42,676 nucleotides of DNA from CAZEFK01 sp964511405 (GTDB lineage Bacteria; Pseudomonadota; Alphaproteobacteria; Elsterales; Elsteraceae): assembly GCA_964511405.1 (NCBI GenBank), contig CAZEFK010000032.1, positions 1 through 42,676 of the forward strand. Direction: 5' to 3'. Position numbers and translations under genes: made by a program. The notes under the pieces are model-generated. The model did not search any database. It was given only the letters and a program-made list of their open reading frames with translations, and was not told the DNA's origin. This document shows, piece after piece, positions 14,693-24,162 of this stretch (position 1 is the first letter of the stretch; every line of letters begins with the position of its first letter).

Positions 14693-15601
14693 CTATCCGA
14701 CATCGCGCAGCGCGCCGCGCGCTCGTAATGCATCGACCGCCTGGCGCAGCCGCGCGACCGCACCCGCGGACAGGGGACCAACCGGCGGCAAAGCCATGCC
14801 GGTCGGAAGGCCGATCATCTCGAAGGCGGCGCGGACTGCGGCCGGGAATTCCTCGGCGAACAGCGCGTCCATAAGCGGATTGAGCGAGCCTTGCATGGCA
14901 AGCGCCTCGGCGACTTGGCCTTGCTCCGCGAGCGATTGGACCTTGGCCCAATAGCCCGGGATGAGTGCGGCCGAGGTCAGCACGCCACCCCGGGCGCCGA
15001 GCATGACCTGCTGGACGAAGAGCGTGTCCTGACCGCTCAGGATCGCGAAATCCTTCGGCACAAGCTTCGACACGTGGTCGAGATGATACAGGTCCGTGTT
15101 GGACGCCTTCATGCCGACCGCCAGCCCCTCTTCAGCCATCCGCGCAATTGTCTCCGGCGCTGTCACGATATGGCTGCGGTAGGGGTTGTCATAGAAGACG
15201 AAAGGAATGGCGACGAGCCGGCGCAGGGCGCGGAAGTAGCGGAGCAATCCCGCCTGATCGGTCCGCGTATAATAGGGCGAGATCACCATCAGCGCGTCGG
15301 CGCCCGCCTGCTCGTACGCCTGGGCACTGTCACACGCCCCGCCGAAGCCGGCATCAAGCACGCCGGCGATCACCGGCACGCGCCCCGCCACGACCGAGAC
15401 GGTCACTGCCAAAGCCTTCAGGCGCTGCGATTGCGTGAGCGCCGTTGCCTCGCCGGTCCCGCCCAGCGGCACGAGGCCGGACGCGCCTGCCGAAATCTGG
15501 TATTCGACGATCCGCTCCAATCCTCGAACGTCGATCTCCCCCGTTGCGGTCAGCGGGGTCGGAAATGCCGGGATTGGGCCGCGAAGCTGCAGTTGGCTCA
15601 T
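14693..15601 (-). CDS. DHDPS/N-acetylneuraminate lyase family aldolase
   Basis: A 302-residue class I (Schiff-base) lyase of the DapA/NanA superfamily with a TIM barrel. Visible active-site parts are GGTGEA (47-52, in place of the usual GTTGE), Tyr137 in FYDNP, and the Schiff-base Lys165 in VGMKAS. True DapA lacks the surrounding context: this gene faces a transporter and amine oxidase. It more likely handles a 2-oxo acid, aldehyde or deaminating step (as hydroxyproline-pathway or sugar-acid lyases do). The ATG at 15601 has GGA 8 bases upstream. It is divergent from the XRE-cupin regulator gene. Confidence 0.88.
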   Translation of the reverse strand: MSQLQLRGPIPAFPTPLTATGEIDVRGLERIVEYQISAGASGLVPLGGTGEATALTQSQRLKALAVTVSVVAGRVPVIAGVLDAGFGGACDSAQAYEQAGADALMVISPYYTRTDQAGLLRYFRALRRLVAIPFVFYDNPYRSHIVTAPETIARMAEEGLAVGMKASNTDLYHLDHVSKLVPKDFAILSGQDTLFVQQVMLGARGGVLTSAALIPGYWAKVQSLAEQGQVAEALAMQGSLNPLMDALFAEEFPAAVRAAFEMIGLPTGMALPPVGPLSAGAVARLRQAVDALRARGALRDVG

Positions 15602-15676
15602 CGCTGTCTTCCAGGATCTGGGTGGACACGCGCCTTGGCACGCGATCCCACGCCCCGCCATCATAGGGACTTCGGT

Positions 15677-15749
15677 GAAAATACCAACCGGCGTTTTCGC
15701 TTTTCTGAAAATTGCTTTGACAGGACAGCCGCGCCCGAGGCGATATAAG
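15677..15749 (+). promoter_or_regulatory. Promoter and operator of the XRE-cupin gene, shared with the divergent lyase gene
   Basis: TTGACA (15717-15722) lies 18-19 bases before GATATA/TATAAG (15742-15749). Immediately upstream sits the palindrome TTTTC-T-GAAAA (15701-15711), and a second pair, GAAAA (15677-15681) and TTTTC (15694-15698), lies further upstream toward the lyase gene. These are likely operators for the XRE-cupin protein. Confidence 0.6.
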
Positions 15750-15814
15750 CTGGCGCCGCGTGCAACGGGCCTGTCGTTGCCGGCCCACCGAACCTGTAAG
15801 GACAAGGCCAGTCG

Positions 15815-16450
15815 ATGCCGCGGACCAAGACGTCTCAGAGCGCCCGCGTCACAGTCTTGGACGTCAACCAGGATCTTGCCGGTCCGGGCGATGAAAGCGT
15901 GCGGATCGGCAGGCGGATCCGGGACCTCAGGATAAGTGCCGGCATGACCCTGACCGACCTTTCGAAGGCGGCGAAAGTGTCGATCGGCACACTCTCGCAG
16001 CTCGAGCGCGGCTTGGTCTCGCCCACGGTGCGCACCCTCTACACCGTCGGCAACGCGCTGGGCGTGGCACCGGCCTGGCTGATCGATCCCAGCCAGGCGA
16101 CCGGACCGAACAACAGCGAAGGCACTGTCATCGTGCGCGCCAATCGCCGGCAGAAATTCCTCGACCGCGGCGGCATCCGGAAGGATATCGCCTCGCCGGC
16201 GGCAAGCGAACGGCTCAAGGGCTTTTTTGTGGTGGTCGAACCCGGCTGCGATTCCGGCGTCGAGCCCTACAAGCACACCGGCGAGGAGATCGGCCTCGTG
16301 CTCTCGGGCACGCTGGAGCTCAGCATCGACGACGAATCCTACACGTTGAACGAAGGCGATTGCTTCGCGTTCGAAAGCTCCCGGCCGCATCGGTTTTCCA
16401 ATATCGGCCCGCGCCCGGCGAGCGTGTTCTGGGTCAACGCCAAGATCTGA
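15815..16450 (+). CDS. XRE-family regulator with C-terminal cupin domain
   Basis: A 211-residue regulator. The helix-turn-helix lies at about residues 29-85 (RIGRRIRDLRISAGMTLTD, then IGTLSQLERGLVSPTVRTL), and a cupin effector domain at about 130-208 (PYKHTGEEIGLVLSGTLEL, DCFAFESSRPHRFSN). This architecture (PuuR and relatives) senses small metabolites such as polyamines or amino acids. It most likely controls the divergent lyase and the ABC transporter and oxidase genes that follow on the same strand, because similar AT-rich palindromes precede both promoters. Confidence 0.92.
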   Translation: MPRTKTSQSARVTVLDVNQDLAGPGDESVRIGRRIRDLRISAGMTLTDLSKAAKVSIGTLSQLERGLVSPTVRTLYTVGNALGVAPAWLIDPSQATGPNNSEGTVIVRANRRQKFLDRGGIRKDIASPAASERLKGFFVVVEPGCDSGVEPYKHTGEEIGLVLSGTLELSIDDESYTLNEGDCFAFESSRPHRFSNIGPRPASVFWVNAKI

Positions 16451-16474
16451 GCGCCCTCGGTTCGGGATTTCATT

Positions 16475-16520
16475 ATTTTAAAATTCCTGTTGACCACCCC
16501 GGCCGCCCAGCGATTAATCT
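16475..16520 (+). promoter_or_regulatory. Promoter and operator of the ABC transporter operon
   Basis: TTGACC (16490-16495) and ATTAAT (16513-16518) are 17 bases apart. Directly before the -35 box is the perfect palindrome ATTTTAAAAT (16475-16484), followed by TC. It parallels the TTTTC-T-GAAAATTGC site before the regulator's own promoter. Confidence 0.55.
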
Positions 16521-16587
16521 GAACCGATCTTGGCGAGCCCGATCGGCAGGGCCCGGGCCCGCCAGACCCGACAGGCGAGAACAGGCC

Positions 16588-17445
16588 GTGGCCGCGACAA
16601 GCTCCTCATCCGACCTGGCTCCGAAAGCGGCGGCGGTGCTGCTGGCGCCGCTTACGATCGTGATGGCCCTGGTGTTCGTCTATCCCCTGATCACCACCGC
16701 CTGGACCAGCATCCATCCGGCCGGCTTTTCGCTTGCAGCCTATGCCGAGCTGACGCACAGCACGCTGTTCCTGAAAACGCTCCGGACGACGTTCGAGATC
16801 AGCGTCTCGGGCACGCTGGTAAGCCTGGCCGTGGGCTTTCCCGTCGCACTGCATCTGGCCGCCCAGCCGCCGCGCCGCCGGACCGGTTATCTGATCCTGG
16901 TCATGCTGCCATTCTGGACGAGCATCCTGGTCAAGAGCTTCGCCTTGACCGTCGTGTTCGGCAATCAGGGCCTGATCAACCAGTTCCTGGGTTTCCTGAG
17001 CGGCGGCACCATCCATCTGCCGATGATGTACAACCGGGCCGGCGTCATCATCGGCATGATCAATTTCCTGCTGCCGTTCATGGTGCTGTCGATCCTCGGC
17101 AGCCTTCTGGCGCAAGATCCGGTGCTGGTGCGCGCGGCGGAAACCATGGGGGCCGGGCCCCTCAGGATCTTCCGGCGGATCATTCTGCCGCTCAGCATGC
17201 CCGGCGTCGTCGCCGGCATCCTGATCAACATGACGCTGTCGATCGGCATGTACATCACGCCGGCCCTCCTGGGTGGCCGGCAGGACATGATGGTCGCCAA
17301 CCTCGTCGACTTCTACACGCGCCAGACGCTCGACTGGACCGCAGCGTCGGCCATCGCCATGGTGCTGCTTGCCATCTCCGGCTGCCTCGTGGCCCTGCTT
17401 GGCCGCATCCGCGGCGCCCAGGGTCTGTCCGGAGCGGCGGCATGA
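16588..17445 (+). CDS. ABC transporter permease, spermidine/putrescine type (PotB-like)
   Basis: A 285-residue inner-membrane permease with about six membrane helices. The loop facing the ATPase carries the EAA-type motif AAETMGAGPLRIFRRIILP with the usual G and I-x-LP spacing, near residues 185-210. It belongs to the CysTW/PotB permease branch. I chose GTG 16588, just before the first membrane segment, with AGGCGAG upstream; an open frame extends further back without a plausible start. It ends in a 4-base overlap with the second permease gene. Confidence 0.9.
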   Translation: MAATSSSSDLAPKAAAVLLAPLTIVMALVFVYPLITTAWTSIHPAGFSLAAYAELTHSTLFLKTLRTTFEISVSGTLVSLAVGFPVALHLAAQPPRRRTGYLILVMLPFWTSILVKSFALTVVFGNQGLINQFLGFLSGGTIHLPMMYNRAGVIIGMINFLLPFMVLSILGSLLAQDPVLVRAAETMGAGPLRIFRRIILPLSMPGVVAGILINMTLSIGMYITPALLGGRQDMMVANLVDFYTRQTLDWTAASAIAMVLLAISGCLVALLGRIRGAQGLSGAAA

Positions 17446-18248
17446 ACGATGGATCGACCGCGTTCGGCGCCGATCGCCGCGTCCTCTCGGTCGCGGCCTG
17501 GGCCTGCTACCTCTTCTTGCTGCTGCCGACGCTGATCGTCATCCCGATCTCGTTCGGGAATCCGGGGCAGATCGAGTTCCCGCCGCGGCAATTCTCCTTC
17601 GCGCTCTATCGTCAATTCTTCAGCGATCCCGCTTGGTGGGGCTCGCTGATCCAGAGCCTCGGCGTCGCCACGGCCACGACGGTTGCGAGCCTTTGCCTCG
17701 CGGTGCCGGCCGCCTACGCGCTCGCCCGGTCGCGTCTGTCCGGGCGCAAACTGCTCCGGGGCCTGTTCATGATGCCGATGCTGGCGCCGGTCGTCGTGCT
17801 CGGCCTCGGGCTCTATCTGCAATATTCGAGCTGGGGCCTGCTCGATACGACGGCGGGCCTCGTGCTCGCGCATATTACATTGGCCGCCCCGTTCATCATG
17901 GTCTCGGTCATGGCCGGCCTCGGCCATGCCGATGTGGCGCTCGAAACCGTGGCGCTCATCATGGGCGCCTCGCGCGCGCGGATCTTTTTCAAGGTCGTGC
18001 TGCCGCAACTCGCCCCGGCGATCGCCGTGGGGGCGCTGTTCGCCTTTCTGACGTCGCTCGACGAGGTCGTCATCGCCTATTTCGTCACCGGTACGGCGAC
18101 CATGACGCTGCCGGTCAAGATGTACAGCGCCATTCGCTGGGAGATTTCCCCGGTCATCGCCGCGGTCTCGACCTTGCTGACCGTCGTCTCGCTCGCGATT
18201 GCGCTCGGGATCATCGTGCTTCAGCGCCCGGTGGAGGCCCATTCGTGA
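17442..18248 (+). CDS. ABC transporter permease, spermidine/putrescine type (PotC-like)
   Basis: A 268-residue membrane protein, the second permease of the same importer. About six hydrophobic helices are seen. The ATPase-contact motif is ALIMGASRARIFFKVVLPQL near residues 170-190. Segments such as FSFALYRQFFSDPAWWGSL and TSLDEVVIAYFVTG are typical of PotC. The ATG overlaps the stop of the first permease (ATGA, 17442-17445). Its own stop overlaps the ATPase start. Confidence 0.92.
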   Translation: MNDGSTAFGADRRVLSVAAWACYLFLLLPTLIVIPISFGNPGQIEFPPRQFSFALYRQFFSDPAWWGSLIQSLGVATATTVASLCLAVPAAYALARSRLSGRKLLRGLFMMPMLAPVVVLGLGLYLQYSSWGLLDTTAGLVLAHITLAAPFIMVSVMAGLGHADVALETVALIMGASRARIFFKVVLPQLAPAIAVGALFAFLTSLDEVVIAYFVTGTATMTLPVKMYSAIRWEISPVIAAVSTLLTVVSLAIALGIIVLQRPVEAHS

Positions 18249-19363
18249 TGACGGCCGGCGCGCCGACCCGCATGGTCGCTGCCGGGGCCACCATGGTGGA
18301 GCTGGCCGGCATTTCCAAGCGATACGGCCCGGTCGACGCGCTCTTCCCCGTCGACCTTTCGATCGCCAAGGGCGAGTTCGTGACGCTGCTGGGTCCGAGC
18401 GGCTCCGGCAAATCGACCGTGCTCAACCTGATCGCCGGCATGATCGCGCCGACCACCGGCCGGATCACGATCGACGGCAAGGACGCGACCGCCATGCCGA
18501 CGAACGCCCGCGGCCTCGGCATGGTGTTCCAGAACTATGCGCTGATGCCGCACATGACGGTGTTCGAGAACATCGCTTTCCCCCTCCAAGTCCGGCGCAT
18601 GGCCCGCGGCGAAATCCGCGAGCGGGTCGAGAGGGTGCTGGACCTGATCCAGTTGCGGCACGTCGCCGACCGCCGGCCGAAGGCCCTCTCGGGCGGCCAG
18701 CAGCAGCGCGTCTCGCTCGCGCGCTGCATCGTCTACAACCCGGCGCTGATCCTAATGGACGAGCCGCTGGGCGCGCTCGACAAGAACCTGCGCGAGCAGA
18801 TGCAGCTCGAGATCAAGCGCCTCCATGCCGAGCTCGGCATCACCATGCTCTATGTCACGCACGATCAGGACGAGGCCTTGACCATGTCCGATCGCATCGT
18901 GCTGATGAACGGCGGCCGCATCGAACAGCAGGGTCGCCCGGAACAGCTCTATTTCGAGCCGGCGACCGTCTTCTCGGCCCAGTTCATCGGCAGCTCGAAC
19001 ATCATCCCCGGCACGGTCGACGCGCAGGGCGGCGGCACGGTGATCCGCACCGCCCTCGGCACTTTCCCTGTCGAGCCGGGTAGCTTCGCCGCCGGCCAGT
19101 CCGCCATGCTGCTCGTGCGGCCGGAGAACCTGCTGCTGGTGGCCGACGGGACCAGTTCGCCCAACGTCGCCGGCCAGCTCGAGGACTCGATCGTCATGGG
19201 CGGCGTCATCCGCCACTTCGTCCGATGCGACGACGGCGCCGTCGTGATCGTCCAGGAGCTGAACCAGCCCGGGCAGTCGCGCCCGGCTCGCGGCGCCACG
19301 GTCCGCGCCGGCTGGCACGCGGGCCACGGCCGGCTGCTGCCGCCGGCGCCCAAGACACAATAA
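18248..19363 (+). CDS. ABC transporter ATP-binding protein (PotA-like)
   Basis: A 371-residue ATPase of the importer. Walker A GPSGSGKST is at 49-57, Q-loop FQNYALMPHMTV near 95-106, signature LSGGQQQR at 147-154, Walker B ILMDEP at 168-173, and the H-loop is in YVTHDQDEA. A C-terminal TOBE domain (about 250-350) is present, as in PotA/MalK-type ATPases. The ATG at 18248 follows a GTG at 18245; the coding frame overlaps the permease stop by 1 or 4 bases depending on the start. Confidence 0.95.
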   Translation: MTAGAPTRMVAAGATMVELAGISKRYGPVDALFPVDLSIAKGEFVTLLGPSGSGKSTVLNLIAGMIAPTTGRITIDGKDATAMPTNARGLGMVFQNYALMPHMTVFENIAFPLQVRRMARGEIRERVERVLDLIQLRHVADRRPKALSGGQQQRVSLARCIVYNPALILMDEPLGALDKNLREQMQLEIKRLHAELGITMLYVTHDQDEALTMSDRIVLMNGGRIEQQGRPEQLYFEPATVFSAQFIGSSNIIPGTVDAQGGGTVIRTALGTFPVEPGSFAAGQSAMLLVRPENLLLVADGTSSPNVAGQLEDSIVMGGVIRHFVRCDDGAVVIVQELNQPGQSRPARGATVRAGWHAGHGRLLPPAPKTQ

Positions 19364-19408
19364 CCGGTCGGCCGTCCGCCGATGAACCAAGGTAGGGGAG
19401 TCTCAGAC

Positions 19409-20476
19409 ATGACTGACACGGGTTCGACCATCACGCGCCGCCGCTTCATCGGGCGCAGCGCGGCCGGGCTTGCCGGCCTGATCGCGGCGCCGGCTATCCT
19501 TGCGAACCGCGCGCGCGCCGCCGATGCGACGCTGACCGTCACGTCGTGGGGCGGCGACTACAACAAGTCGGTGCGCGAGGTGTTCGCCGACCCGTTCACC
19601 AAGGAAACCGGCATCCCGGTGACGCTCGTCGACAATGGCGACATGGCCAAGGTCAAAGCGCAGGTCCTGAGCAAGACTGTGCAATGGGATGTGATCGACG
19701 CGCCGATCTCCTTCGCCACCGCCGGGGCCAAGGAGAAGCTGTGGGAGGACCTCGATACCTCGATCGTCAAGTCGGACGGGGTGATCAAGGCCGCCGAGAA
19801 AGACTACATGCCGATGTACCTTTATAGCGGCGGCCTGCTGTGGGACAGCACCCGCACGCCGGACGGCAAGCATCCGGTCGATTTTGCCGGCTTCTACGAT
19901 GTGAAGAAATATCCCGGCCGCCGCGTGATGCGGTCGCTGGTCGCCGAAACGCTCGAGGTGGCGCTCGTGGCCGACGGCGTCGATCCCAAGAACCTCTATC
20001 CCCTCGATGTCGAGCGCGCGTTCAAGATGCTCGACCGGATCAAGCCCCATGTCACGAAATGGGCGAGCTCTACGCCCGAGCAGGTGACCTCGGTCGTCCA
20101 GAACGAGGCCGACTTCTCCTACAGCTACTTCAACCGCGTGAAGAATTCGCAGAAGGCCGGTGCTACGCTGGGCTTCTCATTCGAGCAGACGATCAACACG
20201 CTCGATTATTTCGCCGTGCCGAAGGGCTCGAAAAACAAAGAGGCGGCGATGCGCTTTATCGCGTTCTGCCTGAAGCCGGATCGGCAATTCGAGTGGGCCG
20301 TGCGCGGCTATTACCTGCCCAACACCGTGGCCGCCCTGGACCAGGTCAAGGCGTCACCGTCCAAGGACTATCTGCCGGACCTGAACAATGGCAGGAATGT
20401 CATCGTCAACGCCGAGTGGTGGGGGGACAACGCGACCGCGATGCAGAAGCGCTATGCCGAATGGATGATCTCGTAG
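19409..20476 (+). CDS. Periplasmic substrate-binding protein, spermidine/putrescine type, Tat-exported
   Basis: A 355-residue extracellular solute-binding protein. The N-terminus has a twin-arginine signal, ITRRRFIGRSAAGLAGLI, with cleavage likely after ARAADA near residues 36-39. The mature part starts TLTVTSWGGDYNKSV, as in PotD-like proteins, with a DNGDMAKVKAQVL segment. Tat export suggests a folded or cofactor-sensitive protein. GGGGAG lies 8 bases before the ATG. The gap after the ATPase gene is 45 bases, so it is in the same operon. The ligand is unknown: the polyamine family name does not prove a polyamine. Confidence 0.92.
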   Translation: MTDTGSTITRRRFIGRSAAGLAGLIAAPAILANRARAADATLTVTSWGGDYNKSVREVFADPFTKETGIPVTLVDNGDMAKVKAQVLSKTVQWDVIDAPISFATAGAKEKLWEDLDTSIVKSDGVIKAAEKDYMPMYLYSGGLLWDSTRTPDGKHPVDFAGFYDVKKYPGRRVMRSLVAETLEVALVADGVDPKNLYPLDVERAFKMLDRIKPHVTKWASSTPEQVTSVVQNEADFSYSYFNRVKNSQKAGATLGFSFEQTINTLDYFAVPKGSKNKEAAMRFIAFCLKPDRQFEWAVRGYYLPNTVAALDQVKASPSKDYLPDLNNGRNVIVNAEWWGDNATAMQKRYAEWMIS

Positions 20477-20504
20477 GGCGCGATAGCCGTTGAAGGAGAG
20501 CGCC

Positions 20505-21937
<1,433 letters not shown>

Positions 21938-21938
<1 letters not shown>

Positions 21939-23248
21939 TGCCGGCGCTGGCCCGTTCTGGGGCCACCGTGTCCACCCCGGCACTCCCCAGCGTCTACCAG
22001 ACCGACGCGGTCCCGCCGCCGGCGGTGCCGCCGCTCGATCGGGACCGGCGGGTTTCCGTGGCGATCATCGGTGCCGGCATCGCCGGCCTGTCGACGGCGC
22101 TCCACTTGGCCGAGGCCGGCACCGACGCGATCGTCATCGATGCGCAAGAGCCCGGCTGGGGGGCCTCCGGCAACAATGGCGGGCAGCTCAATCCCGGCCT
22201 CAAATACGATCCGGCCGTGATCGAGGCGACCTATGGCCCGGAGCTGGGGCCACGCCTGGTGCACTTTGCCTATGGCACGACCCAATATGCGTTCGAGCTG
22301 ATCCGGCGGCTCGGCCTCGACTGCGGCGCCCGGCAGAACGGCACGCTGCGCGCCGCCTATAGCGACGCGAGCGTTGCCGGCGTCGAGACGACGGCCCGGC
22401 AATGCCAGGACCGGGGCATGCCCGTCGATCTGCTCGACGCCGCGGCGGTCCGGCCGGTGACCGGCACCGACCGCTACAAGGTCGCCCTGCTCGACCGGCG
22501 CGGCGGCGACCTGCATCCGTTGAACTACACCCGCGGCCTGGCCAAGGCCGCCGCCGCGGCCGGCGCCGCGGTCCACGGCCAGACGCCGGCGCTGCGGCTG
22601 CAGCGCTCCGGCGGTGCCTGGCGGATCGCGACGCCGCGCGCCACGATCCTCGCCGACAAGATCCTGATCGCCACCAACGGCTTCACCGGCGACCTTTGGC
22701 CCGGCCTGCGCCGGACGATCGTGCCCGTGTTCAGCGCCATCGCCGCCACCGAGCCCTTGCCGGACCGGATCGCCGAGATGATCCTGCCGGCCCGCTGCTC
22801 GACTTATGAAAGCGGGCGCATCACGGTCTATTTTCGGGTCGACCGGGCCAACCGGCTGCTGATGGGCGGCCGCGGACCGATGCGGCCGATCGCGCGGCCC
22901 GAGCAGATTGCCTATCTGACCCGCTACGCCGTGCGTCTCTGGCCCGACCTTGCGGGCATTCCCTGGCGCTACGGCTGGAACAGCCGGCTCGCCATCACCA
23001 AGGACCATTGGCCTCATCTCCACGAGCCGGCGGAGACGGCGCTGGCCTATCTCGGCTGCAACGGCCGGGGCGTGGCGCTGGCAACCGCGATGGGCCGGCA
23101 ATTGGCGCACCGCCTGATCCATGGCCGCAGCTTCGAGCCCGACCTGCCGGTCGTCTCGATGAAGCCGATCCGCTTCCACGGGCTCTGGCCGCTCGGCGTG
23201 CGCGCGACCGTCATGCACGGCCGGATCTGCGATCGGCTGGGGATCTGA
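21938..23248 (+). CDS. FAD-dependent amine/D-amino acid oxidoreductase (PuuB/DadA-like)
   Basis: A 436-residue flavoenzyme. The Rossmann dinucleotide motif AIIGAGIAGLSTALHLAEAG starts near residue 42. A GWGASGNNGGQLNPGLK segment resembles the GASGRNGGQ motif of gamma-glutamylputrescine oxidase and relatives, with Asn in place of the usual Arg. A C-terminal LGCNGRGVALATAMGR closes the FAD domain. Expected chemistry is oxidation of a secondary or primary amine to an imine. The start overlaps the dehydrogenase stop by one base (TGATG), so the two are coupled. It ends the operon. Confidence 0.9.
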
Positions 23249-23269
23249 GACGCACGGGACTTGAAGCAA

Positions 23270-23303
23270 GCAGCCTTGCCTGGCTGAACCCACGCAAGGC
23301 TGC
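23270..23303. terminator. Hairpin between convergent oxidase and dodecin genes
   Basis: GCAGCCTTGC (23270-23279) and GCAAGGCTGC (23294-23303) form an exact 10-bp stem around a 14-base loop. It lies between the two convergent stop codons and may terminate both; no T-run is present. Confidence 0.55.
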
Positions 23304-23312
23304 GTGGGCCGA

Positions 23313-23516
23313 TCAGTCCTCGAGGACGAAGGTGACCTCCATGGTCACCCGAAACTCCGAGATCCGGCCGTCGGTAACGGCGGCCTTCTGTTCGACGACG
23401 TGCAGGCCGGTGATGCCCCGCAGGGTCCGGCTGGCGCGCTGCAGCCCTTCGCGCACGGCGGCGTCGAAGCCATCGGGCGAAGCGGCGGTGATCTTGCTGA
23501 CGCGAGCGACGGCCAT
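23313..23516 (-). CDS. Dodecin family flavin-binding protein
   Basis: A 67-residue protein matching dodecin, which forms 12-mer hollow spheres that store or buffer riboflavin/FMN. Seen features are VARVSKITAASPDGFDAAV at the start, a helix EGLQRASRTLRGITGLHVVE, and the strand pair ISEFRVTMEVTFVLED. The conserved VSKI and S-P segment fits the family. The ATG at 23516 gives the usual dodecin length; GGAGG lies upstream (minus strand). It is convergent with the FAD-oxidase operon. Confidence 0.93.
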   Translation of the reverse strand: MAVARVSKITAASPDGFDAAVREGLQRASRTLRGITGLHVVEQKAAVTDGRISEFRVTMEVTFVLED

Positions 23517-23607
23517 GGTGTCCTCCCTCGGGTGGATCGGATCAATGCCCGTTACTGCAATCAGCATAGCGCCGGCGCCGGGGCGGGACCAGCGTGCCGG
23601 AAGGGTG

Positions 23608-23643
23608 TTGACTCCAGACTAGGATACTAGCAATCTAGCCGCC
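23608..23643 (+). promoter_or_regulatory. Promoter with three CTAG repeats before the RHH-glyoxalase gene
   Basis: TTGACT (23608-23613) and CAATCT (23631-23636) are spaced 17 bases, and the ATG at 23644 follows 7 bases later. CTAG occurs at 23619, 23627 and 23635, exactly 8 bases apart. Such tandem sites fit binding by a ribbon-helix-helix protein, which the gene itself encodes. Confidence 0.6.
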
Positions 23644-24162
23644 ATGGGCGACGACGACGTCAAGCAGTTCAACGTGTACCTGCCGATCGGGCTGATCCGG
23701 CAGGTCAAGCATCACGCGATCGAGGCGGAGCAGTCGCTGTCGGCCTTGGTCGCAGCCGCGCTGCGCGCCTATCTCGGCGCCCAGCCGCGGACATCATCGA
23801 CAGAAAGGAGACCGGACATGGCGACGGACGGTATCGAGGCCGTATTCCTGGAAACCCACAACTGGGGCAAGGCCGCGAAATTCTTCCAGGCGCTGGGCTT
23901 CACCCTGGAGTTCGAGACCGATCACCACTCCGGCCGGCTACGCAGTGGCGACGGGCCGTACCTGTTCGTAGCCGAAATCCCGGAAAACCGGCCGCCCGGG
24001 ATCCAGGTGGTGCTCAAGGTCGCCGATGCCGACGCCGTGCGCCCGGATCCCGCGGTCGAGGTGGTGACGCCGTTCGAGGACACCCATTGGGGCACCCGGG
24101 ACATGACGGTCCGCGACCCCGACGGGCGCGTCTGGCGGCTGCAGGCGCCCGGCAAGCGCTGA
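23644..24162 (+). CDS. Fusion of ribbon-helix-helix domain and glyoxalase/VOC domain
   Basis: A 172-residue protein with two parts. Residues 1-48 (VKQFNVYLPIGLIRQVKHHAI, then SLSALVAAALRAYLG) form a CopG-like ribbon-helix-helix DNA-binding domain. Residues about 59-172 (EAVFLETHNWGKAAKFFQAL, LFVAEIPENRPPGIQVVL, HWGTRDMTVRDPDGRVWRLQ) form a glyoxalase/bleomycin-resistance (VOC) domain. At the junction, GAAAGGAG lies 7 bases before an in-frame ATG at 23818, so the VOC part may also be made alone. This looks like a former gene pair that lost the stop between them. The 3' end lies within the antisense tail of the hydrolase gene on the other strand. Confidence 0.85.
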   Translation: MGDDDVKQFNVYLPIGLIRQVKHHAIEAEQSLSALVAAALRAYLGAQPRTSSTERRPDMATDGIEAVFLETHNWGKAAKFFQALGFTLEFETDHHSGRLRSGDGPYLFVAEIPENRPPGIQVVLKVADADAVRPDPAVEVVTPFEDTHWGTRDMTVRDPDGRVWRLQAPGKR

